This document shows positions 51,840 to 61,051 of a stretch of 64,000 nucleotides of DNA, piece after piece. The translations under genes were made by a program, and so were the position numbers. Position 1 is the first letter of the stretch. Each line of letters opens with the position of its first letter. Under the pieces are notes generated by a model. That model searched no databases and was not told where the DNA came from. It saw nothing but the letters and a program-made list of their open reading frames with translations. This DNA comes from Thalassotalea_F euphylliae (GTDB lineage Bacteria; Pseudomonadota; Gammaproteobacteria; Enterobacterales; Alteromonadaceae). The stretch lies in assembly GCF_042682785.1 (NCBI RefSeq), contig NZ_JBHUIB010000001.1:1-64000 (forward strand), read 5' to 3'.

Positions 51840-53582
51840 ATGAAAGTTACCAGTATTTCTCGCAAGCTATTGTCACGTGTACTCTCGCTCTACTTCTTAT
51901 TGACGCTTATCGTTACTGGCGTGCAAATTTTTGCAGAATACTTTAATGCTAAAAGCCATATTAACAGCGAACTACTTACCCTAGAACAAACCTTTAGTGG
52001 CAGTCTGACCCGAGCGGTATGGGAATTAAATACCCAACAAGCGATTGATATTGCCAACGGACTGGTCGCCATTCCAATGATTAAAGGCATAAAAGTCACG
52101 GATGAAAACAACCAAGTCATCACACAGCTTGGTGAAATCGGTGATGACCTGTCTTTCGACTATCAACAAGCTTCTGAAAACAGCAACACCACAAATATGA
52201 ATGCGATTTCGGGCCGATTATTCGGCCACACATTCCCACTAATATTTGAGTTTTCAGGGCGAACGACTAAGGTCGGCACGGTTACCCTACTGTCGAGTAA
52301 CGAAGTTATTTTCGACCGTATAGAAGTGGGCCTGTATTTCCTTATAGGCAATGCAATGGTGAAAACAGCTGCCCTAGTATTTCTGTTCTCACTAGCCTTC
52401 AACAAATTACTAACTACGCCACTGAACGAGTTGACTGACCAAATAAACCAACTCGACTTGGAAGACCCAGAAGCATCTAAATTACATACCATGAGCTTCG
52501 AGAAGAATGAGTTAAATGTGTTAGAGGACGCCTACAACAACCTCATTGACGAGCTTGTGCAATTCAAAGAAAAGCTTGCCTTTGCTCAAGGGGAACTCGT
52601 TAATGCCAATCAGCGTTTAGACGAGCAGAACTTACTGTTAGAGCAAGAAGTAGCTAAGAAAACATCATCACTGAGCACCACTATGTTGAAAATGGAAATG
52701 CAACAACGTGAACTACTTCAGCAACAAGACAAGTTAACGGATGAAAACAATCGTCGCCGCCAAACAGAGTTAACATTAACGCAAACCAACAGAGACTTAA
52801 AAGAGTCAGTCTTAGAGTTAAACAAGGCACAAGAGCGCTTATTGGATGCCGAAAAAATGGCGGTACTTGGTAATTTGTCGGCAGAGGTTTCTCACGAAAT
52901 TAACACACCGATAGGTGTAAGCATAACCTCGACAAGTTATTTGGCCGATTTACTCGGTAAGATCAAGCAAGATGTTGAACAGCAATCAATCACAAAACGC
53001 GGTATGGAAGAGTTCATCAAAAATGCGAATCAAAGTGTTGAGTTGCTCATGAACAACTTATCACGGGCGTCTGAGCTAATTTCAAGTTATAAGCAAGTGG
53101 CTGTCGACCAAACCAGTGACAAAATTCGCCAAATCAATCTTGCAAAATATGTCGATGAGATAATCCAATCGCTGCACCCTAAGCTCAAGAAAACTAGTCA
53201 CAGTGTCAAAGTAAATTGTCCCGACAATATAGATGTGCACGTTCATGCTGGTGCTATCGCTCAGATTATCACGAATTTAATCATTAACTCGATAATCCAC
53301 GGTTTTGAGAATATGAATCGCGGCGAAATTAGAATCGATATCAGTTATCAAAACGACATGGTTCGCTTACGCTATCATGACAACGGTAAAGGTGTGCCAA
53401 AGGATGCCTTACCTAAGTTGTTTGATCCGTTTTATACCACCAAAGCATCTGACGGCGGTTCAGGTCTTGGAACACATATTATCCACTCCCTAGTCACCGA
53501 CACCTTGGGCGGCAAAATTGATGTTATAAGTGATGTTGGCCAAGGCATTACTTTCGATATCGAATTTGCCAATATGCGATAA
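51840..53582 (+). CDS. orphan sensor histidine kinase
   Basis: A 580-aa membrane kinase. Helices at about 10-32 and 165-190 flank a 130-residue periplasmic sensor domain. A HAMP-like region and a long coiled coil (about 225-335) follow. The H-box is intact (LSAEVSHEINTPIG, His about 353), and HATPase motifs are NLIINSIIHGF, HDNGKGVPKDA and GGSGLGTHII. No response regulator adjoins it, so its partner is elsewhere. The signal is unknown. Confidence 0.9.
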   Translation: MKVTSISRKLLSRVLSLYFLLTLIVTGVQIFAEYFNAKSHINSELLTLEQTFSGSLTRAVWELNTQQAIDIANGLVAIPMIKGIKVTDENNQVITQLGEIGDDLSFDYQQASENSNTTNMNAISGRLFGHTFPLIFEFSGRTTKVGTVTLLSSNEVIFDRIEVGLYFLIGNAMVKTAALVFLFSLAFNKLLTTPLNELTDQINQLDLEDPEASKLHTMSFEKNELNVLEDAYNNLIDELVQFKEKLAFAQGELVNANQRLDEQNLLLEQEVAKKTSSLSTTMLKMEMQQRELLQQQDKLTDENNRRRQTELTLTQTNRDLKESVLELNKAQERLLDAEKMAVLGNLSAEVSHEINTPIGVSITSTSYLADLLGKIKQDVEQQSITKRGMEEFIKNANQSVELLMNNLSRASELISSYKQVAVDQTSDKIRQINLAKYVDEIIQSLHPKLKKTSHSVKVNCPDNIDVHVHAGAIAQIITNLIINSIIHGFENMNRGEIRIDISYQNDMVRLRYHDNGKGVPKDALPKLFDPFYTTKASDGGSGLGTHIIHSLVTDTLGGKIDVISDVGQGITFDIEFANMR

Positions 53583-53698
53583 ATTGCCTAAGTATTTAAC
53601 GCACTTTTGCGACTCATCAGTTAACGGATGATCCTCAGATCTATTTAAGGTATGATGCCGTCCGTTAAAAAATTCTCTCCGTAAAAAGGAACGCATTC

Positions 53699-54628
53699 AT
53701 GTGGTTTAAAAACCTATACTTCTTTGCTTTCACTCGTCCATTTGAGTGGTCTGAGCAAGACTTAGAAAAACACTTAGGTGAGCATCCTTACACGCCTTGT
53801 AAATCAACAGAGCAGTCTCACTTTGGTTGGGTGAATGCATTAGGCAAGCACGGCAATACCTTAGTGCACGCTGCAAACGGAAACTTCCTTCTTTGTGCAC
53901 GTAAAGAAGAGAAAATGTTACCTGCACCGGTCATTAAAGAAATGCTTGAAGAACGCTGTGCGAAGTTAGAAGAAGAACACGGCCGTAGCGCAACAAAGAA
54001 AGAAAAAGAACAATTCAAAGAAGATATTACGTTTGAATTATTACCTCGCGCGTTTAGCCGCATTAATGACACCCATGGCTATATATCGCCTGCTCACAAC
54101 TTGATTGTGATCAACTCAAGCTCTCGAGGTAAAGCAGAAGATTTTCTCGCACTGCTTCGTAAAGTTCTTGGCACCTTGCCTGTGACAAGTTTTAGCCCTG
54201 ATCAAGCACCAGATGAAATCATGACTGATTGGATCACCGAGCAAAACTTAGGTGATAACTTCCAACTAGGTATGGAAGCAGAATTTAATGCATTAGGTGA
54301 TGACGGAGCAGTCATTCGCGTTAAAAACCAAGACCTTACTAGTGAAGAAATTAAAAACCACATCGATAATGAGAAGTTCGCCGTTAAGATTGCATTAGAG
54401 TGGGATGACGCGATGTCATGTATCTTATGTGATGATTTAGCCGTGAAAAAATTAAAGTTCTTTGATGTATTGCACGAGCAAAACGACGATATCGATAAAG
54501 ACGATATTATCGCTCGTCTCGATGCAGACTTTGCATTGATGGCAGGTGAAACAAACCGCTTTATTGTTGATTTGTTAGCGCAGTTCTCTTTAAAGACGAC
54601 AGATTATCTTGATGAAGATAGCAAGTAA
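53699..54628 (+). CDS. rdgC: recombination-associated protein RdgC
   Basis: A 309-aa nucleoid-associated ring-forming DNA-binding protein that limits RecA function. The N terminus MWFKNLYFFAFTRPFEWSEQ and the later SRGKAEDFLALLRKVLGTLPV are characteristic. Length matches the family (about 303). AAAAGGAA precedes the ATG, and a terminator follows. Confidence 0.96.
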   Translation: MWFKNLYFFAFTRPFEWSEQDLEKHLGEHPYTPCKSTEQSHFGWVNALGKHGNTLVHAANGNFLLCARKEEKMLPAPVIKEMLEERCAKLEEEHGRSATKKEKEQFKEDITFELLPRAFSRINDTHGYISPAHNLIVINSSSRGKAEDFLALLRKVLGTLPVTSFSPDQAPDEIMTDWITEQNLGDNFQLGMEAEFNALGDDGAVIRVKNQDLTSEEIKNHIDNEKFAVKIALEWDDAMSCILCDDLAVKKLKFFDVLHEQNDDIDKDDIIARLDADFALMAGETNRFIVDLLAQFSLKTTDYLDEDSK

Positions 54629-54647
54629 TATTGCTGAACCATCCAAT

Positions 54648-54674
54648 AAAAAAGGCGCTACAGCGCCTTTTTTA
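54648..54674. terminator. terminator between rdgC and the HDOD gene
   Basis: AAAAAAGGCGCT-aca-GCGCCTTTTTT between convergent genes. Confidence 0.86.
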
Positions 54675-54693
54675 TTAGGTGAACATTTAGCAT

Positions 54694-55536
54694 TTAGCTA
54701 AACATCGATCTTGCACCCTCGTACATTTCTTTGAATTCATCCGAATCCATAAAGTTTTCATCCGGCAAAATGTCTTTCGCTACAAAGCTCCGTAAAAGTG
54801 CTTCTTGTGTCGACGGATTTTTAAATACGCCATGGTAAATAGCACCCGCACGAATAAAGTCTAGGTAATGCGCTTCAGACGGCAATATTGTCAGGTCACT
54901 CCAACTTTCTACTAGTACAGTAAACTCTTCAGAAAATCCCCATGCTTTAGTCACTTCTGCACCTACTTTACTACCAAGTTTGATAATAGCCTGTTGCAAA
55001 AAGGTCGGGTTTGCAAAGACGTCTTGATGCTTTTCCGCCTCTGTTAAAATAGGTAGCACACCAATGTTGTGAATCAGGGCAGCTAAAGTCAATGTGTCTA
55101 GTGTTAGTGATGTATGTTTATGCTCTTTTGTAAAAAAGGTCATCAAAGCAATTGCTACCGATGCAACGTCAACTGTCTTTTCCCAAGACTTTTTCAAGTA
55201 CATGGCGACAATATCATTTTCCGACACAAACACCTGCTCAATTGCCATTGCGGTTGCGATACTTTTAATTTGGCGTAAGCCTATCCTAGTCACAGCTTGG
55301 TTCACTGTCTCAACTTTCACAGAGCGGCCCATTACCGCACTATTTGCCACTTTCAACATACCCAGTGACAACGCTGGATCCTGCGCAATGATGTCACTCA
55401 TTTGATTCAAATTAATCTCGGGATCGTCAGCCGCTTCTCGAACTTTTAAAGCAATTTCAGGTAAGGTAGGTAAAACCAGTGCATCTTGTTTTATTTTTTC
55501 AACAAGTATGGTGTAAAGCGCGTTCTCTGTTGACAT
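54694..55536 (-). CDS. HDOD-domain signalling protein
   Basis: A 280-aa protein dominated by an HDOD domain (about 15-215). This is an HD-fold relative that lacks catalytic metal ligands and acts in signalling or stress output. Segments such as VLPTLPEIALKVREAADDPE and DPALSLGMLKVANSA are typical of the family. No GGDEF/EAL or receiver is fused. Its upstream region (55537-55770), shared with trhP, holds interlocking inverted repeats. Confidence 0.85.
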   Translation of the reverse strand: MSTENALYTILVEKIKQDALVLPTLPEIALKVREAADDPEINLNQMSDIIAQDPALSLGMLKVANSAVMGRSVKVETVNQAVTRIGLRQIKSIATAMAIEQVFVSENDIVAMYLKKSWEKTVDVASVAIALMTFFTKEHKHTSLTLDTLTLAALIHNIGVLPILTEAEKHQDVFANPTFLQQAIIKLGSKVGAEVTKAWGFSEEFTVLVESWSDLTILPSEAHYLDFIRAGAIYHGVFKNPSTQEALLRSFVAKDILPDENFMDSDEFKEMYEGARSMFS

Positions 55537-55621
55537 ATAGTATCCTTGTTGCTCGCAGGCTTAATTAAAAGTTAGCACAAAAACAATTCGATAAGCTAAT
55601 AATTTTCAAGCGTTATTTTCA

Positions 55622-55668
55622 AAATAGTTGAGAAGTGTTACAGCTCAACTATTTCAAGCGCTGTAACA
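55622..55668. repeat. interlocking inverted repeats
   Basis: IR1: AAATAGTTGAG (55622-55632) with CTCAACTATTT (55644-55654), 11 bp perfect. IR2: TGTTACAGC (55636-55644) with GCTGTAACA (55660-55668), 9 bp perfect. The left arm of IR2 lies in the loop of IR1, so as RNA they could form a pseudoknot or be mutually exclusive. Confidence 0.6.
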
Positions 55669-55671
55669 AGT

Positions 55672-55685
55672 TTGATTCAAATCAA
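55672..55685 (+). promoter_or_regulatory. FNR/EtrA-type anaerobic box upstream of trhP
   Basis: TTGAT-TCAA-ATCAA is an exact match to the FNR consensus TTGATNNNNATCAA, 85 bp before trhP. With a class II geometry (centre at -41.5) the transcript would start near 55720. Confidence 0.65.
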
Positions 55686-55770
55686 GCAAAGCGCAAATAA
55701 CGTGAATATTGATTGCCCTAACCTCTCTGCTGCCTAAAATATACACATTTTTAGAAAGTGGTAATTTAAG

Positions 55771-57135
55771 ATGTTTACACCCGAGCTGCTCTCACCTGCT
55801 GGTAGTTTAAAAAATATGCGTTATGCCTTCGCTTATGGCGCAGATGCTGTCTACGCCGGGCAACCAAGATATTCTTTGCGCGTGCGCAACAATGAGTTCA
55901 GTTTGGACAACCTTGCTCTAGGCATCAATGAAGCCCATGAGCTTGGAAAGCAATTCTACGTCGTTAATAACATTGCGCCACACAACAGTAAGCTCAAGAC
56001 CTTCATCAAAGACTTATCGCCCGTAGTTGATATGAACCCAGATGCACTGATCATGTCAGATCCAGGGCTTATTATGATGGCCAAAGATGCGTTTCCTGAC
56101 ATGCCAATTCACCTTTCAGTGCAAGCGAACGCCGTTAACTGGGCAACTGTAAAGTTCTGGGAGCGTCAAGGTATTGAACGTGTCATTCTCTCTCGCGAAC
56201 TTTCGTTGGATGAAATAGAGGAAATTCGTCAGCAATGCCCAGATATTGAACTTGAAGTATTTGTGCATGGCGCACTCTGTATGGCTTATTCAGGCAGGTG
56301 TTTACTGTCTGGTTACATGAACAAACGTGATCCAAACCAAGGTACATGCACTAACGCATGCCGCTGGAACTATAACGTCCACCCTGCACAACAAACTGAC
56401 TCTGGTGATGTTGTCGCTCTCCACCCACAAACTTTCGATCCCAAGATTGGAAATGATTTCGAAGATGTTGTGCTCATTCAGGAGCAACATAATGACGGAG
56501 AGTACATGCCTGCGTTCGAAGATGAGCATGGTACCTACATTATGAATTCTAAAGATCTGCGTGCTGTCGAACATGTTGAAAGACTAGTCAATATGGGTGT
56601 GCACTCTTTGAAAATTGAAGGCCGCACAAAATCGTTTTATTACTGCGCTAGAACGGCTCGCGTTTACCACCAAGCCATTCAGGATGCTGTGGCAGGCAAG
56701 CGCTTTAATCAGGGTCTAAATAGAGAGTTAGAGCATCTTGCCCATAGAGGCTATACGGAGGGCTTTTTGCAGCGTCACCGCCACGGTGATACGCAAAATT
56801 ACGACTACGGCTATTCGAAAAGTGACAGTCAGCAATTTGTTGGCGAGGTCATTGGACGAAACGAAGAAAATGGCCTTATCGAAATCGATGTACGCAATAA
56901 ATTTCTTGTCGGTGACGAACTTGAGTTAATGACACCAAGTGGCTGTCAGTCATTCACTCTTACGCATATGGAATCCCCAAAAGGGGAATTAATAAAAGAT
57001 GCCAAAGGTTCGGGGCACAAAGTAAACGTATCTCTCGATACAAAACTTGATCTGAACTTCGGTATTTTAATGCGCAACCTAGAGCCAGGTGAGACGACTC
57101 GTCACCCTTTCAATCAAAATCAAGCAAATGTTTAA
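55771..57135 (+). CDS. trhP: prephenate-dependent tRNA uridine(34) hydroxylase TrhP (YegQ)
   Basis: A 454-aa U32-family protein that, in E. coli, makes 5-hydroxyuridine at the tRNA wobble base by an oxygen-independent, Fe-S- and prephenate-dependent route. The Cys cluster GALCMAYSGRCLLSGY and GTCTNACRWNY (about 170-205) fits Fe-S ligands. The N-terminal PELLSPAGSLKNMRYAFAYGADAVY is typical. It lies 12 bp before the yfhL ferredoxin gene and behind an FNR-type box. Confidence 0.92.
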   Translation: MFTPELLSPAGSLKNMRYAFAYGADAVYAGQPRYSLRVRNNEFSLDNLALGINEAHELGKQFYVVNNIAPHNSKLKTFIKDLSPVVDMNPDALIMSDPGLIMMAKDAFPDMPIHLSVQANAVNWATVKFWERQGIERVILSRELSLDEIEEIRQQCPDIELEVFVHGALCMAYSGRCLLSGYMNKRDPNQGTCTNACRWNYNVHPAQQTDSGDVVALHPQTFDPKIGNDFEDVVLIQEQHNDGEYMPAFEDEHGTYIMNSKDLRAVEHVERLVNMGVHSLKIEGRTKSFYYCARTARVYHQAIQDAVAGKRFNQGLNRELEHLAHRGYTEGFLQRHRHGDTQNYDYGYSKSDSQQFVGEVIGRNEENGLIEIDVRNKFLVGDELELMTPSGCQSFTLTHMESPKGELIKDAKGSGHKVNVSLDTKLDLNFGILMRNLEPGETTRHPFNQNQANV

Positions 57136-57147
57136 GGAGAACTTAGC

Positions 57148-57396
57148 ATGGCGCTGTTAATTGAAGACGACTGTATCAATTGTGATATGTGTGAACCTGA
57201 GTGCCCTAACGAAGCAATATCACTAGGCCAAGAGATATATGAAATTGATACGGAGCGCTGTACCGAATGCTTGGGCCATTATGATGAGCCTACATGCGTA
57301 AAAGTGTGTCCAATTGATTGCATTATTCCTGACCCTAACCATCAGGAAAATGAGGAGTCATTGCTGCGAAAATTTACCTTACTGTACCAAGCGTAA
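57148..57396 (+). CDS. yfhL: YfhL-family 2[4Fe-4S] ferredoxin
   Basis: An 82-aa ferredoxin with two cluster motifs, CINCDMCEPECP and CTECLGHYDEPTCVKVCP. The eight-residue insertion between the second and third Cys of the second motif is typical of the Alvin/YfhL type. AAGGAG is the ribosome site. It follows trhP by 12 bp, suggesting it donates electrons to the hydroxylation reaction; this pairing is known in other genomes, but the role here is inferred. Confidence 0.93.
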   Translation: MALLIEDDCINCDMCEPECPNEAISLGQEIYEIDTERCTECLGHYDEPTCVKVCPIDCIIPDPNHQENEESLLRKFTLLYQA

Positions 57397-57412
57397 ACTC
57401 AGACTCACTAAT

Positions 57413-58660
57413 TTAAAAATAATAGCGATAGCCAAATTGCAGCTGTCGCTCTATTAATGACTCAGGTTGGTTAACGTATAGGCGTGCAGGCCTTTGAGAG
57501 TCTATCCAATTATATTCCGCTAAGAAGAAGCTCTTTCGACTCAATTGATAACGGTAAGCTGCTGAAATTGCATCCCCCTCTTCAACATTGTTGTCACCCC
57601 ACGTAGTATCCAAATCATCTACTGAAAAGTGCTCCACACGCAACGCAAGGTGATGTGACGACCAAAAGTGCCTCAACATGACAAAGGTATTGTCATAATC
57701 ATTATTAACCACAGCGTTACCTTGTGGCGATGTCATATAAGTACTACCGGCCATATGCTGAGCCATCAACTCCCACTGTTTGGCAAACTTATATTTGAGT
57801 GCTAAGTGTGTAAACTCCGTGGTCCACGTATACTGCCCTCTCTTTACAATCCCTTCTTGTGCGTGATTGTCGTAATAGCCAGCACTAATTCTAAGGTTTT
57901 GTTTGAATTTATAAGTGCCAGAAAGGTGTATACCCCATCGATCATCCAACTCACGAAAAGGATCTGATTCAGCTGCTTGCACGGCTAATTCACCACGGCG
58001 TGCGGGAAAGTACTGCACTTTGAGCTTTTCGTGTAATAACGTTTGTCGACTACCGATAGTCCAACCATGCCATGCCAGCATAGCTCCTGCAGGATCATTA
58101 TTTTGAAAGGCAGATACATCAATGGACCAAGAATGATCCGATTGAGAAAACTTACCGAGCTTTTCAACACTCAGCAGCACACCAGTGTTTCTGAGCTCTT
58201 CTCCAATCCAGTTATTTATGCTACTCGAAGTCAACGTGTAAGGAGTAGACCAGGCTGTTGCGACATTTTCGATGCTGACTTGAGGATAAAAAACACCGAG
58301 TTTTGATTTTAAACGCCAGCCCTGCTCTGAGGGCAAGCCTTTGTATGAAAAGTATGCTTCGGTGAACCCTATTGCATTATTGCCTCTGTCCGCGAAGGCA
58401 TTGCTAACCAGCGTCAACGACCAGTTATTTTCCCAATCAATGTGACCTTGTAAGCCAAGTTGACCAAGTGCCAAACCGTTACCATTATCATAGCGAAATT
58501 TGCCGTAGTCGCCTTTTAAGTAACTATCAGATTCAGCATCACTATCGACATGATACGCTCTAATATCAATTAGCCCTTTAACCGATATGTCTGTCGCTTG
58601 GGCGCTTCCTATGTTCGCTAATACGCCCAGCGCAAAAAGCGGTAGCAGATATTTTTGCAT
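57413..58660 (-). CDS. putative outer-membrane beta-barrel protein
   Basis: A 415-aa exported protein (signal peptide about 1-22, SAQA). It is rich in alternating hydrophobic strands and aromatic girdle residues and ends QLQFGYRYYF with terminal Phe, as in outer-membrane barrels. I do not recognise a characterised family; it resembles uncharacterised porin-like proteins. Its ATG immediately follows the stop of the phosphodiesterase gene (TAAATG), so the two are translated from one mRNA. Confidence 0.78.
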   Translation of the reverse strand: MQKYLLPLFALGVLANIGSAQATDISVKGLIDIRAYHVDSDAESDSYLKGDYGKFRYDNGNGLALGQLGLQGHIDWENNWSLTLVSNAFADRGNNAIGFTEAYFSYKGLPSEQGWRLKSKLGVFYPQVSIENVATAWSTPYTLTSSSINNWIGEELRNTGVLLSVEKLGKFSQSDHSWSIDVSAFQNNDPAGAMLAWHGWTIGSRQTLLHEKLKVQYFPARRGELAVQAAESDPFRELDDRWGIHLSGTYKFKQNLRISAGYYDNHAQEGIVKRGQYTWTTEFTHLALKYKFAKQWELMAQHMAGSTYMTSPQGNAVVNNDYDNTFVMLRHFWSSHHLALRVEHFSVDDLDTTWGDNNVEEGDAISAAYRYQLSRKSFFLAEYNWIDSQRPARLYVNQPESLIERQLQFGYRYYF

Positions 58661-61048
58661 TTAATTTTTCGTTCTGCGAATGTCATAAGGGTTATTCTCA
58701 ATCCATTGGTCGAATACGTCTGCAGGTAATGGTTTACTGATGAAATACCCTTGGGCAAGTTGGCACCCCTGCGCTTTAAGCCATAACAACGCAGTTTCAT
58801 CTTCAATGCCTTCTGCCACTACAGAAAGCTCCATATTATGTGCAAGCTCTAGAGTTGACCGCACTATTATCTTATCGCTTTCATCCGTAGACAAATGTTG
58901 GACAAATGAGCGATCTATTTTTAACTCATGAACCGGCAACTGCTTTAACTGTGCAAGTGACGAATACCCTGTACCGTAGTCATCAATTGACAGTTTAAAT
59001 CCATGTTCACGCAGGTAACAAAGAATTGCAGTGGCGTGCTCGGGGTCCTCTACAACAGCATCTTCTGTTACTTCTAGCGTAATCGCATTGTCACTGAGCT
59101 CATGCTCTTTTTTCAACGCAATCACAAAGTCAGGATAAGACTTATCCATGATGTTCGCGGCTGAGATATTGATAGCAATATTAATATCAATTCCCATAGC
59201 CTGCCATTTCAAATACTGGTTAATCGCAGCCTTTGTTACCCAGCGTGTTAAGGCATCCATTTGACCTGTTTTCTCAGCAATACTAATGAATGCATCTGGA
59301 GGTATAAGCCCTTTTTCTGGGTGTTGCCATCTAACCAGTGCTTCCACATGACTGATTGTCATATCAGAAAGAGACAATTTGGGCTGATAAAAGAGGGTTA
59401 GCTGATCTTGCTCAATCGCTTGCTTCAAACTATTTGTCAGTAGCAAGCGCTCTACGGCATTTTGGTCAAACTGCGGATCATATATTTGAAATATCTTTTT
59501 ATCTTTAATCGCATGCTGAAGCGCCACATTCGACTTTTGCAAAATTTCTGATTCATTGCCGCCGTTATGGAACTTAGAAATAGCGATACCTGCGCAGAAT
59601 TGAAGGTGCAAACTGACATTTTCAAACTGGCATTTGATATTAAGTGCTTCTAATAGTTTGCTAACCAGTGGTTCAACCTCTTGATCTTGTGCAAGCAAGA
59701 CAAAATGCTCCCCCCCAAGATGAAAAACTGAAAGATTAAACTGTGTTTTGACAATACGGTTGGCAACCTCATTAACTACCTCATCCCCTATCTGATAGCC
59801 TAGGGTGTCGTTAATATCATCGGCACTCAGATAGCAAAGCTGAATAACGACAAAGTTTTCACCGGCTTGTTTGCGTTTTGCAACCGCTTTAATCAGAGAA
59901 TTACGGTTCGGTAGGTGCGTCAGCGGATCATGGAATGCTTGAAAGCTGATAGTTTCTTCTCGGGAAACAATCGCCTTAGTCATGTGATTGAACTCATCAG
60001 ACAATTGTTTAAGCTCTTTACTGCCATCAACTTCTACGTCTTTGTCGTAGTTTCCTTGAGTAATAAGTTTAACTTGGCTAATGAGTTGTTTTATCGGTGT
60101 TGTAATGCCTCGCGCAATAGCAAATGCACCAATGCCAGAAAGGATAACCGTCAATGCAATCAATACAATTAAACGCGGCCATTCAACACCAACCGTCTCG
60201 AGTAAGTCGGCTTTTGACTTGAATAATACGGCTGACATCGGCGAGCCATTCAATTGCCCAATAGACACCTTTTCAACCACATAGGTTTGCTCGGTGTTCG
60301 CTAGCACAACGTCGATAGAAAGTTCGCCTGTATCCACATTGTCATATTCGCTATTGGCAATGGGGACAATTGCAGCTGATTTATTGAGTAGTTCATCACG
60401 CTGTTCAGGAACTTGCTCGACACTGTGTTCAACAATAAATGCGACATTTACGTCCGTTAGGTTGGCAAGTTCATCTGCCAACGCTTTGTTAATCAAATAC
60501 CCGAAGCCAATCCAACCTATCGTGCGGCCACCGCTTTTAATCGGCGCCATACTCAACTGGTAGATTTCATCGTTAAGTTCAATCAACCGAGCAGATGCTT
60601 CTTCAAACAACGAACTGTCTTGCTCAAATGGTTGCCCCTGCCCTTTGCCTATTCGTACTTTTGTTTTGCCATCGTCAGTCTGGTAAGTCACTAACTGAGC
60701 AAAAACAAGGCCTTGGTTATCCACCGCCATCGCCAAGTCACTATTGATGCGCTTGCGATGATTATTCAACGCTACCAAAAAGCTCTTGTTGTCTTCATGT
60801 AAAACAGACTTGAGACCATAGTCTTTAGCCGCAGTTTCTGCGAAGGCAGATAGGTAATAGCGTCTATTACTAAACTGTGTATCAAATACGTTGCTTGCGT
60901 TAACAATACTGTTGTTTAATTGGGTACTTTCTAGTTGCTTACTTGCGCGAAATGTAGAGAAAAAGGAAACAAGCTGAACACCCAGTAACAAAAACAGAAA
61001 TAATATCAGTATCTTGCTTTGTAAGCTGCGTACTTTAAAAAATGACAT
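58661..61048 (-). CDS. membrane c-di-GMP phosphodiesterase (degenerate GGDEF plus EAL)
   Basis: A 795-aa protein: helix about 12-32, periplasmic sensor domain (about 35-285), helix about 290-312, HAMP (about 312-365), then GGDEF and EAL. The cyclase motif reads HLGGEHFVL instead of GGDEF, so cyclase activity is probably lost. The EAL site is intact (VEALVRW, LEVTEDAV, IDDYGTGYSS, VVAEGIED). It starts 3 bp after the cupredoxin-like gene and its stop abuts the outer-membrane protein gene. Confidence 0.92.
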   Translation of the reverse strand: MSFFKVRSLQSKILILFLFLLLGVQLVSFFSTFRASKQLESTQLNNSIVNASNVFDTQFSNRRYYLSAFAETAAKDYGLKSVLHEDNKSFLVALNNHRKRINSDLAMAVDNQGLVFAQLVTYQTDDGKTKVRIGKGQGQPFEQDSSLFEEASARLIELNDEIYQLSMAPIKSGGRTIGWIGFGYLINKALADELANLTDVNVAFIVEHSVEQVPEQRDELLNKSAAIVPIANSEYDNVDTGELSIDVVLANTEQTYVVEKVSIGQLNGSPMSAVLFKSKADLLETVGVEWPRLIVLIALTVILSGIGAFAIARGITTPIKQLISQVKLITQGNYDKDVEVDGSKELKQLSDEFNHMTKAIVSREETISFQAFHDPLTHLPNRNSLIKAVAKRKQAGENFVVIQLCYLSADDINDTLGYQIGDEVVNEVANRIVKTQFNLSVFHLGGEHFVLLAQDQEVEPLVSKLLEALNIKCQFENVSLHLQFCAGIAISKFHNGGNESEILQKSNVALQHAIKDKKIFQIYDPQFDQNAVERLLLTNSLKQAIEQDQLTLFYQPKLSLSDMTISHVEALVRWQHPEKGLIPPDAFISIAEKTGQMDALTRWVTKAAINQYLKWQAMGIDINIAINISAANIMDKSYPDFVIALKKEHELSDNAITLEVTEDAVVEDPEHATAILCYLREHGFKLSIDDYGTGYSSLAQLKQLPVHELKIDRSFVQHLSTDESDKIIVRSTLELAHNMELSVVAEGIEDETALLWLKAQGCQLAQGYFISKPLPADVFDQWIENNPYDIRRTKN

Positions 61049-61051
61049 CCG

